Source of the DNA: JBKBUF01 sp046290815 | GTDB taxonomy: Bacteria > Bacteroidota > Bacteroidia > Cytophagales > Cytophagaceae | Direction of reading: 5' to 3' | DNA length: 64,000 bases | Assembly (NCBI GenBank): GCA_046290815.1 | Contig: JBKBUF010000018.1 | Span: 36,086-100,085 of the forward strand | Part shown: positions 7,593-16,674 of the stretch, piece by piece | Layout of the letters: every line of letters begins with the position of its first letter | Position numbering within the stretch: the first letter of the stretch is position 1 | The notes under the pieces: model-generated | The model's database searches: none | What the model was told of the DNA's origin: nothing | What the model saw: only the letters and a program-made list of their open reading frames with translations | Translations under genes and position numbers: made by a program

Positions 7593-10121
7593 ATGAATAG
7601 GTCTGTTATAGAAAATTTCACTACACCAGGGTTGGATGATAATTTTAATGAAGTGATGGTAATAAAGGAGCTAAAGAAGTATCTTCCTTCTCAACCTCCT
7701 TTAAAGGATTTTATTTTCCAGAATCCTCTTAAGGCTTTCCAAATTGAAAAGTTTCACGATGCATTAAATAGGGCAGGTGAATTGTATGGATACAAAATGT
7801 ATTATACCCCAATGGAGTATAATGACTTATATAAGTCAGGCAGAATAACAGAAGAAGTATTAGAGAAAGTATTAAAAGAAAAAAATAAAGGAAATGATAT
7901 TAAGAATGAAAAAAATAAGCTCCTTTCTCTGACTTATACTATTCCCTCATTGCCACGGATTGGCATTTTAAGAGGTAACTGGAAAACCCATTATAAGTTA
8001 GATATGGATGGTTCAGTGCATTCGTTGCTTTTTAAAATCGTTTGCAGTTATCTTGATCAGGGTATTTCTATATGGAATTTCCCATTATGGAATGGTCTTT
8101 TACCTTCTATCAGGCAAATGGAAAAGAAAAGCTTTACAGGTTTTTTTAAAAGCAGACGAGTGATAGAATTACTTTTTTCCGAAGAATTATCCATTGAATT
8201 TTTGCTGGATATGCTGGTTGCCAATAAAGAATATTATAATCAGTATTTATTTGACCAGCAATTTGCACACAGTGGTTGGTCCGGGATTGTATCCGTAATT
8301 GAAGATCAACCCAAATTCCTAATGGATGAAAAAAAGATTTCTTTAAAGGAGTTTATAATCCTGGAATTGCTCCTTGAAATTGATGTATTGGATAGGCAAT
8401 TCGGATCTTCCTGGAAACCTTTAGCAAGTAAAATACAGATACCACCTGTAGACCTTTTTGCAACAGTTCATAAATCTGAATACAGCGAATGTCTTAGGGT
8501 TTGGCAGGATGCCTATGAATGGAGTTACTATGATGAAGTACTGGCAGGTATTAAACAAATTCACAATAGAGAAGAAAATAATAAGCCAGGAAGTTTTCAG
8601 GCAATGTTTTGCATAGATGAAAGAGAATGTTCTTTCAGACGATACCTTGAAATGGAAGATCCTGATTGTTCAACCTTTGGAACACCAGGTTTTTTTAATG
8701 TAGAATTTTTCTTTCAGCCTGAATACGGAAAGTCCTATACAAAATTATGTCCGCCTCCTGTAACACCAGGATATCTGATCAAAGAACAAGGGTCAAAAAT
8801 AAAAAGGGAAAAGGATGTTCATTTTGATAAAACAGCATACTCTTTTTTTGCCGGATGGATTATTTCACAAACCATTGGATTTTGGTCAGCTCTTAAGTTG
8901 TTTCTGAATATTTTCCGACCCACTATTGATGCAGCAGCCTCTACTTCATTGAGGCACATGGATAAGCTTTCTGATTTGACTATCGAAAGCATAGATGGGA
9001 CACATATTGAAAATGGCTTGCAGGTTGGGTTTACTGTTGAACAAATGGCAGAGAGAGTGGAAGGGTTGCTTAAGAGTATAGGACTGGTTGATAATTTTTC
9101 TGATATAATTTATGTAATAGGCCATGGTGCAAGCAGTGTAAATAATCCATTTTATGCAAGTATGGATTGTGGGGCTTGCTCGTGCAGGCCAGGCTCTGTA
9201 AATGCCAGGGTTTTTTCTTTTGCAGCCAATCATCCTAAGGTAAGGTTCATTATGAGGGAAAGAGGTATTAATATTCCTGATAAAACCATATTTGTTGGAG
9301 GACTCCATGATACAACCAGGGACGACCTGGTATTTTTTGATGAAGGATCACTAATAGGGGAAGTATCTGAAAAACATAAAAGGAATGTTGTGGTTTTTCT
9401 CAGGGCTTTGGATCTGAATGCTAAAGAAAGATCAAGAAGATTTGAGTCCATTGATACAACATTACCTGCTGAAGAAATCCATAAATTGGTAAGAAGCAGA
9501 TCCATGCTGCTTTCAGAGCCAAGACCTGAGCTTGACCATGCTACAAATGCTCTTTGCATTGTCGGACGTAGATCCCTTACCAAAGGATTGTTTCTTGACA
9601 GGAGGGCATTTATGAATAGTTACAATTATAAGCTTGATCCGGACGGTAAATTTTTGTTAAATATTTTGAAAGCAGCCACCCCTGTCTGCGGAGATATCAA
9701 TCTTACATTTTACTTTTCCAAAATGGATAACAAAAAGCTTGGTGCCGGTACAAAGCTTCCTCATAATGTTATGGGTTTAATCGGTGTATCCAATGGTATT
9801 GAAGGAGATTTGCGGCCCGGACTTCCTTCTCAAATGATAGAATCACATGAGCCTATCAGACTAATGATGATAGTGGAGCATTTCCCGGATGTAGTTTTAA
9901 AAACCATAAAATCAATAGATTCAATGTATGAATATTACAGGAATGAATGGATGCATCTGGCAGTGATAGATCCATTGTCCGGCGAAATTCTGATTTTTAA
10001 AGATGAACAATTTGTTCCGTATATTCCCTTGAAAACCACTGTAAGTGTCACTGATAATATTGTTGGTCTGATTGAAAAAAGCCTTCCACAGCAAAATATA
10101 CCTGTACACATAATCAAATAA
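7593..10121 (+). CDS. dabA: DabA, inorganic carbon pump catalytic subunit (DUF2309)
   Basis: This 842-residue protein belongs to DUF2309/UPF0753, the DabA subunit of the DAB dissolved-inorganic-carbon pump. DabA resembles a beta-carbonic anhydrase and is proposed to hydrate CO2 to bicarbonate in one direction, driven by the cation gradient through DabB. The four known zinc/active-site residues are present with the right spacing: C340 and D342 in FCIDERE, H511 in VIGHGAS and C526 in MDCGACSC (the H-to-C distance of 15 is the same as in the Halothiobacillus protein). The ATG at 7593 follows AGGAGCTTTAGG, a purine-rich RBS. dabB starts 5 bp after the stop, so the two are co-transcribed and probably form one membrane complex. 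No Rubisco or carboxysome genes are nearby, so supply of bicarbonate for anaplerotic or biosynthetic carboxylations is likely. Confidence 0.95.
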   Translation: MNRSVIENFTTPGLDDNFNEVMVIKELKKYLPSQPPLKDFIFQNPLKAFQIEKFHDALNRAGELYGYKMYYTPMEYNDLYKSGRITEEVLEKVLKEKNKGNDIKNEKNKLLSLTYTIPSLPRIGILRGNWKTHYKLDMDGSVHSLLFKIVCSYLDQGISIWNFPLWNGLLPSIRQMEKKSFTGFFKSRRVIELLFSEELSIEFLLDMLVANKEYYNQYLFDQQFAHSGWSGIVSVIEDQPKFLMDEKKISLKEFIILELLLEIDVLDRQFGSSWKPLASKIQIPPVDLFATVHKSEYSECLRVWQDAYEWSYYDEVLAGIKQIHNREENNKPGSFQAMFCIDERECSFRRYLEMEDPDCSTFGTPGFFNVEFFFQPEYGKSYTKLCPPPVTPGYLIKEQGSKIKREKDVHFDKTAYSFFAGWIISQTIGFWSALKLFLNIFRPTIDAAASTSLRHMDKLSDLTIESIDGTHIENGLQVGFTVEQMAERVEGLLKSIGLVDNFSDIIYVIGHGASSVNNPFYASMDCGACSCRPGSVNARVFSFAANHPKVRFIMRERGINIPDKTIFVGGLHDTTRDDLVFFDEGSLIGEVSEKHKRNVVVFLRALDLNAKERSRRFESIDTTLPAEEIHKLVRSRSMLLSEPRPELDHATNALCIVGRRSLTKGLFLDRRAFMNSYNYKLDPDGKFLLNILKAATPVCGDINLTFYFSKMDNKKLGAGTKLPHNVMGLIGVSNGIEGDLRPGLPSQMIESHEPIRLMMIVEHFPDVVLKTIKSIDSMYEYYRNEWMHLAVIDPLSGEILIFKDEQFVPYIPLKTTVSVTDNIVGLIEKSLPQQNIPVHIIK

Positions 10122-10126
10122 GCGAA

Positions 10127-11995
10127 ATGGATAATTTTTTGAATTTGTTTATTCTTATACCATTTTCAGGTTTTATATTCAGCTTGTTTGTTTCAGGCAA
10201 AGGAGAAGGATTTTTGTCGGGGATAGCTTATACTACTGCCCTGTTAAACTTATTAATTATATCAATTTTTACCCTATACTGGATCTGGCATGGTGCTCCT
10301 TTATTGAATGTCAAAGATATTGTTGTGGTTAAAACAAATAGTTATGAATTCTTCATTGATTTTTATTTTGATAATGTATCATTGGTTTATCTTTTTGTAG
10401 GAGCATTTCTGACCTTTCTGGTATCTGTTTATAGTAAAACTTATTTACACCGGGAAGCAGGTTTTAAAAGGTTTTACAATACTATCCTTCTTTTTTATGT
10501 GGGTTATTCAATAATTGTTTTGTCCGGCAATTTTGAGACCTTATTTGTTGGGTGGGAAATTTTAGGTTTATCCTCTTTTTTACTAATCGGATTCTACAGA
10601 GAAAGGTACCTTCCGGTGAAAAATGCTTTTAAAGTATTTACTTATTACCGGGTGGCTGATGTTGCATTTATCCTTGCAATGTGGATGAGTCATCATTTAT
10701 GGCATGAGAATATCACTTTTGCCAGACTGAATAATTATTCACTGGTTCATTCTTTGTTAGAAAGTCATTCACTTACAGGAGTGTTTATTTCTTTTATGAT
10801 CCTTATATCAGCTTCAGTAAAGTCTGCCCAATTTCCATTCTCTTCATGGGTGCCCAGGGCTATGGAAGGTCCGACTCCTTCCAGCGCAATTTTTTATGGT
10901 TCATTAGCTGTACATCTTGGAGTTTTTCTATTGTTAAGAACCTTTCCATTCTGGGAACATCAATTGTCTGTAAGAATTTTAATTGGAGTGGTGGGGTTGT
11001 TTACATGTGTGGTTTCCACTGGTGTAGGAAGGGTACAGTCCTCTATTAAAAGCCAGATCGCATATGCTTCTTCTGCTCAGATAGGCTTGATGTTTATTGA
11101 AGTAGCACTGGGTTTAGAGACAATTGCCTTAATACATTTTGCGGGTAATGCATTTCTGAGGTCATACCAGCTGCTAGTTTCGCCTTCATCTGTTGCATAT
11201 CTACTAAGAGAACAGTTTTTCAATTTTACACCGAGAAAACTTACCGTGGAAGATTCATTGCCTGCGAGATTAGAATATTCATTTTACATTTTGTGTCTGA
11301 AAGAATGGAATCTTGATGCTTTTCTAAAAACATTCTTCTGGGATCCCTTTAAGAAGTTTGGACGCATACTTTTATTTATGAATTTTAAATTTTCATTCAT
11401 TTTATTTCTCTCAGCGTTTTCATTATCCTTTTTTTATATAAATAATACATTGTCTGTAGCGGTTGATTTCCATTCGTCAATTGCCATAGTATTCGGGCTG
11501 GTCGGACTTTTACTAATTATAAAATCTTTTTATGAAAGGAGTAATCCTTTCTTTGCGCTGCTTCTTATAGTATTGAATCATTTTTTTATAGTAATGGCAG
11601 TTTGCTTTAATGAGAAATTTAATTTAGATGAGGCGAATCTTTATTTAGCAGGTGTGCTTGTTTCCGCTATAGTTGGTTTTATGTGTTTATTTATTATTAA
11701 AAGAAAAGAAGAAGTTGTTTCTATGGAGCAGTTTCAGGGTTTGGTATATAAACATCATACTCTGTCTTTTGTTTTTTTATTGAGTTGTTTGGGTCTTGCT
11801 GGTTTTCCTATAACTCCAACATTTGTGGCTGAAGATTTAATATTTAGCCATATTCATGAGGATCAGATAATCCTTGCATTTCTTACTTCAATAAGTTTCG
11901 TATTAAATGGAATTTCGATTATCAGAATTTATACCAGAGTATTTTTGGGGCCTCATACAGGTTCGCCTTTTGAGATGGGATATAAATCCACCTAA
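10127..11995 (+). CDS. dabB: DabB, proton-channel-like membrane subunit of DAB (NuoL-like)
   Basis: The 622-residue, highly hydrophobic product resembles NADH-quinone oxidoreductase subunit L/antiporter-type proteins (Proton_antipo_M family). Typical segments are FVGWEILGLSSFLLIGFY (about residue 140) and the stretch SAQFPFSSWVPRAMEGPTPSSA with the conserved lysine just before it (SVKSAQ). In DAB systems DabB is thought to pass cations to energise DabA. The gene lies 5 bp downstream of dabA, and no other complex I subunits are present, which separates it from a true nuoL. An ATG with an upstream AAGCGAAA weak RBS suggests translational coupling to dabA. Confidence 0.92.
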   Translation: MDNFLNLFILIPFSGFIFSLFVSGKGEGFLSGIAYTTALLNLLIISIFTLYWIWHGAPLLNVKDIVVVKTNSYEFFIDFYFDNVSLVYLFVGAFLTFLVSVYSKTYLHREAGFKRFYNTILLFYVGYSIIVLSGNFETLFVGWEILGLSSFLLIGFYRERYLPVKNAFKVFTYYRVADVAFILAMWMSHHLWHENITFARLNNYSLVHSLLESHSLTGVFISFMILISASVKSAQFPFSSWVPRAMEGPTPSSAIFYGSLAVHLGVFLLLRTFPFWEHQLSVRILIGVVGLFTCVVSTGVGRVQSSIKSQIAYASSAQIGLMFIEVALGLETIALIHFAGNAFLRSYQLLVSPSSVAYLLREQFFNFTPRKLTVEDSLPARLEYSFYILCLKEWNLDAFLKTFFWDPFKKFGRILLFMNFKFSFILFLSAFSLSFFYINNTLSVAVDFHSSIAIVFGLVGLLLIIKSFYERSNPFFALLLIVLNHFFIVMAVCFNEKFNLDEANLYLAGVLVSAIVGFMCLFIIKRKEEVVSMEQFQGLVYKHHTLSFVFLLSCLGLAGFPITPTFVAEDLIFSHIHEDQIILAFLTSISFVLNGISIIRIYTRVFLGPHTGSPFEMGYKST

Positions 11996-12066
11996 TTTTA
12001 TGATAGGTTGCAGCAAATTATGCAATAACCAAATTTTGCTATATTGTGGTTCATATACCTTATAAT

Positions 12067-12744
12067 ATGAAAGTATTAATCATTGAGGACGAAAAAGATT
12101 TAAGGCAGGCTATGGTATCTTACCTCAGCCAGGAGGGGTATCTATGCGAGTCTGCCAGAAATTTTCAGGAAGCAATGGATAAGATAGGGGTCTATGATTA
12201 TGATTGTTATGTAATTGATATAATGCTTCCTGGTGGATCTGGCCTGGATATCATCAAAGAAATAAAAATGAATAAATTTGAGGGAGGAATTATCATAGTA
12301 TCTGCCAAAGATTCTATCGATGATAAAATTACCGGATTGGAAATCGGATCCGACGATTATCTGACCAAACCTTTTCATTTATCTGAGTTGAATGCCAGGA
12401 TAAAGTCAATTATCCGAAGAAGAAATTTCGCAGGAAATACTGAAATTATTTTCAATGAAATAAAAATTAAACCTGATTCCAGACAGGTTTTTGTAGGTGG
12501 AAAAGAAATCATCTTAACCGCTAAGGAATATGACCTTCTAATTTTTTTTGTTTCAAATAAAGATAGGGTTATCCCTAAAGATTCTATTGCAGAACATCTT
12601 TGGGGGGATTACATGGACCAGGCAGATTCCTTTGATTTTATTTATACACATATTAAAAATCTTAGAAAAAAATTAGTCCAGCATGGGTGTAAAGATTATC
12701 TTCAAACTGTATATGGTATAGGTTATAAGTTCCAGTCAGAATGA
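12067..12744 (+). CDS. OmpR/PhoB-type DNA-binding response regulator
   Basis: I take the ATG at 12067 as start (225 residues, MKVLIIEDEKD); an in-frame GTG at 12046 would add seven unlikely residues. The N-terminal receiver shows acidic residues E7/D8, phospho-acceptor D51 in VIDIMLPGGSG, S79 and K101 in LTKPF. The C-terminal winged helix (about 128-222) ends in the usual DYLQTVYGIGYKF. The stop overlaps the ATG of the histidine kinase by 4 bp, so the two form a two-component pair. OmpR-class regulators bind tandem direct repeats; four sites with 11-bp periodicity lie around this locus, so control of the SulP and dab genes is inferred. No such site precedes the regulator gene itself. Confidence 0.92.
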   Translation: MKVLIIEDEKDLRQAMVSYLSQEGYLCESARNFQEAMDKIGVYDYDCYVIDIMLPGGSGLDIIKEIKMNKFEGGIIIVSAKDSIDDKITGLEIGSDDYLTKPFHLSELNARIKSIIRRRNFAGNTEIIFNEIKIKPDSRQVFVGGKEIILTAKEYDLLIFFVSNKDRVIPKDSIAEHLWGDYMDQADSFDFIYTHIKNLRKKLVQHGCKDYLQTVYGIGYKFQSE

Positions 12745-13997
12745 AGCTCCTCCAGAAAACTACTCTTTATTACCTTGTATATTCCCTTTTTATTTTCATA
12801 ATCGGATCTGTTCTGTTTTATTATCTGGTTCGTATAGTTCTGCTTGATTCTATTGATGATGCACTTCATCAGGAAAAGCTGCAATTAATTGCCAACCTTG
12901 ACTATGAAAAAATTGATAAAGGAATAAAGCCTTCCGCTCATGTTGTCATAGAACCTGTAAAAGGTAAGTTTTCAGGGCAGGATAAATATAGTACGGAAGT
13001 AATTTATGATCCTATCCGTGGGGAGTATGAAGATTACCGGCAGATAGAGAGCTATCATAGAAACAAAGACCAATGGTACCGCATACTCATTCAGCAAAAT
13101 CTTACAGAAGCCGAATATCTGATGAAAAGTATTCTTCCTGTAGAACTCGGACTTTTTTTAATCCTTCTGATCGGCGTCTTGCTTATGAATAGTTTTGTTT
13201 TAAATAAAATATGGCAACCATTCTATACTTTAATGGATAAACTTCGGAAATATGAGTTGTCAAAATCAAAGGTGATCAAATATGAACATGCTGGGATTGA
13301 TGAATTTAGGGAACTTAATCTAAGTGTGGAAAAAATGACGGAAAGAATATATAATGATTTTCAAAGACAAAAGGAATTTATTGAAAATTCTTCCCATGAA
13401 CTTCAGACTCCCTTAGCTATAATAAGAAATAAACTTGAACTGCTGATTCAGTCGAAAAATCTTTCTGAATCAGACATGGAACTGGTGGAAAGAATTTTCG
13501 AGGCAGTAACAAGATTATCCAATTTGAATAAAAATTTATTGTTGCTTTCAAAGATTGAAAACCGTCAGTTTTCTGAGAGAGAAGAAATTGAAGTTGCTTT
13601 AAAAGTATCCAAATCTTTATCTAATCTGGAAGAACAATTGAAGGAAAAGAATATTTCTGTTAATTTGGAAATTACAAATCCTTGTAAGATTTACTCAAAC
13701 AAGATATTGGTTGAAATTATGATCAATAACCTTCTCACTAACGCAATTAGGCATAATTTTTCTGATGGGAAAATTTTTATAAAAGTATCTGATAGGACGT
13801 TGGTTATTGAGAATACCGGTAAACCATTGTCTTCGTCTCCTGATGAAATGTTCCAAAGGTTTAAAAAAAGCTCCGGGTCAGAAAATTCCATAGGATTGGG
13901 GTTGAATATCGTAAAAAAAATATGCGAGTATTTTGACTATGAAGTTTCTTATCAAACTTTCAATACATTACATGTTTTTAAGATTTCCTTTAATTGA
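12741..13997 (+). CDS. Membrane sensor histidine kinase
   Basis: The 418-residue kinase has two transmembrane helices (about residues 8-36 and 133-153) enclosing a periplasmic sensor region of about 100 residues with no recognised domain. The dimerisation box holds H219 in FIENSSHELQTPLA, the N box is INNLLTNAIRHN (N334), and the ATP lid carries a GLGLNIVKKICEYF motif. It overlaps the preceding response regulator by 4 bp (ATGA), the standard arrangement of a cognate pair. Position between dabB and the second SulP gene suggests that it senses carbon status, pH or a related envelope signal, but the ligand cannot be read from the sequence. The 13998-14223 gap downstream holds only AT-rich DNA. 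Confidence 0.92.
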   Translation: MKLLQKTTLYYLVYSLFIFIIGSVLFYYLVRIVLLDSIDDALHQEKLQLIANLDYEKIDKGIKPSAHVVIEPVKGKFSGQDKYSTEVIYDPIRGEYEDYRQIESYHRNKDQWYRILIQQNLTEAEYLMKSILPVELGLFLILLIGVLLMNSFVLNKIWQPFYTLMDKLRKYELSKSKVIKYEHAGIDEFRELNLSVEKMTERIYNDFQRQKEFIENSSHELQTPLAIIRNKLELLIQSKNLSESDMELVERIFEAVTRLSNLNKNLLLLSKIENRQFSEREEIEVALKVSKSLSNLEEQLKEKNISVNLEITNPCKIYSNKILVEIMINNLLTNAIRHNFSDGKIFIKVSDRTLVIENTGKPLSSSPDEMFQRFKKSSGSENSIGLGLNIVKKICEYFDYEVSYQTFNTLHVFKISFN

Positions 13998-14223
13998 TTC
14001 TGAAAAAATATGGTTTACAGTAGGTCGATTCTGATAAAGATTTATTTGGTCCTGAATTATAGGTAGTTAAAATGTCGAATTTTTCCTCTTTTTTTACGTT
14101 ATACAACAAGCAAAAAAGGAAAATTTAGTCTCCCAAGATTCGGAGATTATAATAGAATAATTGATGGTAAATTATAACTATTTAGTTTTTTGCAGATTAC
14201 GATTTTACGGGCAGATTAATTAT

Positions 14224-14257
14224 TTCAGAATCTCTTCAGATTTTTGCTGTATTTTTG
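14224..14257 (+). promoter_or_regulatory. DAB-locus promoter 3: 11-bp direct repeat plus -7 box, upstream of SulP-2
   Basis: TTCAGAATCTC at 14224 is followed by TTCAGATT at 14235 (11 bp apart), and TATTTTTG (14250-14257), an exact TAnnTTTG match, begins 15 bp after the start of the second copy. The ATG of SulP-2 is 17 bp further on. Confidence 0.78.
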
Positions 14258-14273
14258 CATAAAATATTAATGA

Positions 14274-16502
14274 ATGTCTTCAGTAAAAAATACCTCTGAA
14301 ATACCTGCTACAGGATTTGCCGGTTTATTACAAAATTGGAAAGCTGACATGCTTTCCGGCTTTCTTGTGTTTTTAATTGCCCTACCTCTTTGTCTTGGGA
14401 TTGCCATGGCAAGCGGTTTTCCTCCGATTGCAGGAATTATGACAGCAGTCGTAGGTGGAATTATCGTGACACTATTTCAAGGTGCCCACGTAGCCATAAA
14501 AGGACCTGCAGCAGGGTTAATTGTGATTGTGTTTGGGGCTGTGGAATCTTTAGGAAAAGGTGATGCAATATTGGGATATAAATTGACTCTGGCAGTTATA
14601 GTAGCGTCGGGTATTATTCAGGTTTTATTTGGTCTTTTTCGCACAGGAGTTCTCGGAGATTTTTTTCCTTCATCGGCTGTTCACGGAATGCTTGCAGCTA
14701 TAGGTATTATCATAGCTTCCAAACAAGTGCATACTTTATTAGGCGTAAAACCTGAAGCAAAATCAACTTTAGGATTAATTGCAGAAATTCCGCAATCCAT
14801 CTTAAGTATGAATCCGTGGATTGCAGTTATAGGAATCGTAAGTTTGCTCATATTGTTTCTTCTTCCTCTGATTAAAAACAAATGGGTTAGGAGAATACCT
14901 GGTCCTATGTTGGTAATCCTTGTAGCTATCCCTTTAGGTCATTATTTTGGTCTGGCAAACAATCATGTGTATCTATTCCTTGATCAACACTTTGAGATGG
15001 GCCCTAACTTTTTAGTTACCCTTCCTGATAATATTATTGATGGTTTTGCCTTTCCTGATTTCTCACAAATTTTTACTTCTGAATCTATCTATTGGATTAT
15101 AATGTTTGCTTTGGTAGGAAGCCTGGAATCATTATTAAGCAATAAAGCTGTCGATATATTAGATCCCTACCATAGGAAATCAGCTTTGAATAAAGACCTT
15201 GTCGCTGTAGGAATCGGTAATACTATTTGTGGATTTATTGGTGCGCTGCCTATGATTTCTGAAATAGTAAGGAGTTCTGCCAATATCAACAATGGTGCAA
15301 AAACAAAGTGGTCCAACTGGTTTCACGGAATGTTCTTATTAGGTTTTGTGGCGCTTGCTCCGGGGCTAATACATCAGATTCCTCTTGCAGCACTGGCAGC
15401 TATGCTTATTTTTACAGGATTCAGATTGGCTTCTCCAAAAGTTTTTGTAGAGACTTACAAAGTAGGTAAAGATCAGTTGACTGTATTCGTAACTACATTG
15501 GTAGTGACATTGGCATCAGACCTCATCATCGGAATTTTTTCCGGCATAGCTATCAATTTTTTTCTGCATTTGATAAATGGAGCACCTCCAAAGTCCTTGT
15601 TTAGCTCTCAAATGGACATTACCCGTTTAGATGATTCTACCTATCAGGTTAAAGTGCACCACTCTGCAATATTTTCCAATTTTATCAGCTTTAAAAATAA
15701 GCTTGACAGCATCCCGCAAGGAAGTAATATCGCTCTTGATTTTTCCAGGGTTAAAATTGTGGACCATTCGGTAATGGAGCATTTGCATCATTACGGAGAA
15801 GATTATCTTAAAAACGGAGGGCAACTTAGAGTAACCGGAATGGGTCATTTGAAGCCCTTGAGTAAACACCCGCTTGCAGTGAGGATTGCGGGTAAGAATA
15901 CAAACATGGAAGTCAGAGAGCATCAGTTAAAGAATTTGGCTGAAAAACTTGGATTAGCATATTATCAAACGGGTGGTGAAATTGAAAAGACAAATTTTGG
16001 TCATTTCAGCTTTGAAAGAAAAAGAGTTCGCTACGAAGGTAATGTTATGAAGGGTTTCTTGTCAGGTAATTTTTATAGAATTTCAGATATATCTGTTGTG
16101 GAAGGAGGGGATATGAAACCACATATCAACCAGCTTACCGTAATTTCAGTATCACAGTTACCCCCGGCAATGCCGGCCTTCACTCTTGGAAAAGAAAAAT
16201 TAATCGATAAAGTTTCCGGGTTTTTCACTGATATAGATTTTAAAAATTATCCGAAATTTTCACAAAACTATCTCCTTAATGCAATTGACGAAAAGTCTGT
16301 AAGAAAGTTTTTCAATGATGATCTGTTAAAGTATTTAGAGAATAATGAAGTTTATGAGGTGCAATGCCTGGGAACCGAGTTAATTTTTTATAAAAATGGA
16401 AGCCTTGCAAGTCCTAATCAGATACTGGAAATGCTGCAGTTTGCAAAAGGCTTTATCCAGCACTCCACAATAAACAAAGCGCAGGATTTTGTGGTGAATT
16501 GA
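14274..16502 (+). CDS. SulP family anion transporter with STAS domain (probable bicarbonate transporter), copy 2
   Basis: The 742-residue protein is colinear with the copy at 5264 from its first residues (SEIPATGFAG) to the C-terminal tail and shares long identical blocks, so the two arose by duplication. It has the SulP membrane domain (about 15-440), a STAS domain with VKIVDHSVMEHL, and the same extra C-terminal domain of about 175 residues (segment VVEGGDMKPHINQLTVISVS). The start ATG at 14274 is supported by the promoter 17 bp upstream, leaving a very short leader. Retention of two copies around dabAB and a two-component system suggests that both serve inorganic carbon or anion supply under the same control, perhaps with different affinities. 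Confidence 0.88.
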   Translation: MSSVKNTSEIPATGFAGLLQNWKADMLSGFLVFLIALPLCLGIAMASGFPPIAGIMTAVVGGIIVTLFQGAHVAIKGPAAGLIVIVFGAVESLGKGDAILGYKLTLAVIVASGIIQVLFGLFRTGVLGDFFPSSAVHGMLAAIGIIIASKQVHTLLGVKPEAKSTLGLIAEIPQSILSMNPWIAVIGIVSLLILFLLPLIKNKWVRRIPGPMLVILVAIPLGHYFGLANNHVYLFLDQHFEMGPNFLVTLPDNIIDGFAFPDFSQIFTSESIYWIIMFALVGSLESLLSNKAVDILDPYHRKSALNKDLVAVGIGNTICGFIGALPMISEIVRSSANINNGAKTKWSNWFHGMFLLGFVALAPGLIHQIPLAALAAMLIFTGFRLASPKVFVETYKVGKDQLTVFVTTLVVTLASDLIIGIFSGIAINFFLHLINGAPPKSLFSSQMDITRLDDSTYQVKVHHSAIFSNFISFKNKLDSIPQGSNIALDFSRVKIVDHSVMEHLHHYGEDYLKNGGQLRVTGMGHLKPLSKHPLAVRIAGKNTNMEVREHQLKNLAEKLGLAYYQTGGEIEKTNFGHFSFERKRVRYEGNVMKGFLSGNFYRISDISVVEGGDMKPHINQLTVISVSQLPPAMPAFTLGKEKLIDKVSGFFTDIDFKNYPKFSQNYLLNAIDEKSVRKFFNDDLLKYLENNEVYEVQCLGTELIFYKNGSLASPNQILEMLQFAKGFIQHSTINKAQDFVVN

Positions 16503-16536
16503 TAAAATGAAAAGACTTTCCGGCTGATTCAAATTT

Positions 16537-16570
16537 TACAGAATCTCTACAGAATTGTAATCTATATTTG
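16537..16570 (+). promoter_or_regulatory. DAB-locus promoter 4: 11-bp direct repeat plus -7 box, no protein gene downstream
   Basis: TACAGAATCTC at 16537 and TACAGAATTG at 16548 are 11 bp apart, and TATATTTG (16563-16570), an exact -7 match, begins 15 bp after the start of the second copy. The layout is the same as at the other three sites. Downstream there is no ORF before the terminator at 16641. Confidence 0.72.
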
Positions 16571-16576
16571 ATTTAG

Positions 16577-16674
16577 AAATTAATAGAGAAATCAGCAAAT
16601 AGCTATATAAAATCTTAGGTTTAGGTTAGTTTAGAGTACGAAAGACGGGCATTTTATGTCCGTTTTTCTTTTTT
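16577..16674 (+). ncRNA. Candidate small RNA of the DAB regulon
   Basis: A transcript starting about 7 bp after the -7 box at 16563-16570 and ending at the terminator hairpin at 16641-16674 would be about 90-98 nt. The interval has no credible ORF. The promoter is one of four sharing the same regulator-type repeat, which makes a co-regulated small RNA plausible. The exact 5' end is inferred and expression is unproven. Confidence 0.45.
16641..16674 (+). terminator. Rho-independent terminator of the candidate small RNA
   Basis: ACGGGCAT (16645-16652) pairs with ATGTCCGT (16656-16663) around a TTT loop, with one G-U pair, followed by a T-rich run to 16674. It could also end readthrough from SulP-2. 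Confidence 0.8.

Noticed and set aside
10127..11995. Reading the DabB-like protein as NuoL of respiratory complex I
   Set aside because: No other complex I genes are near and it follows dabA by 5 bp, the standard DAB arrangement.
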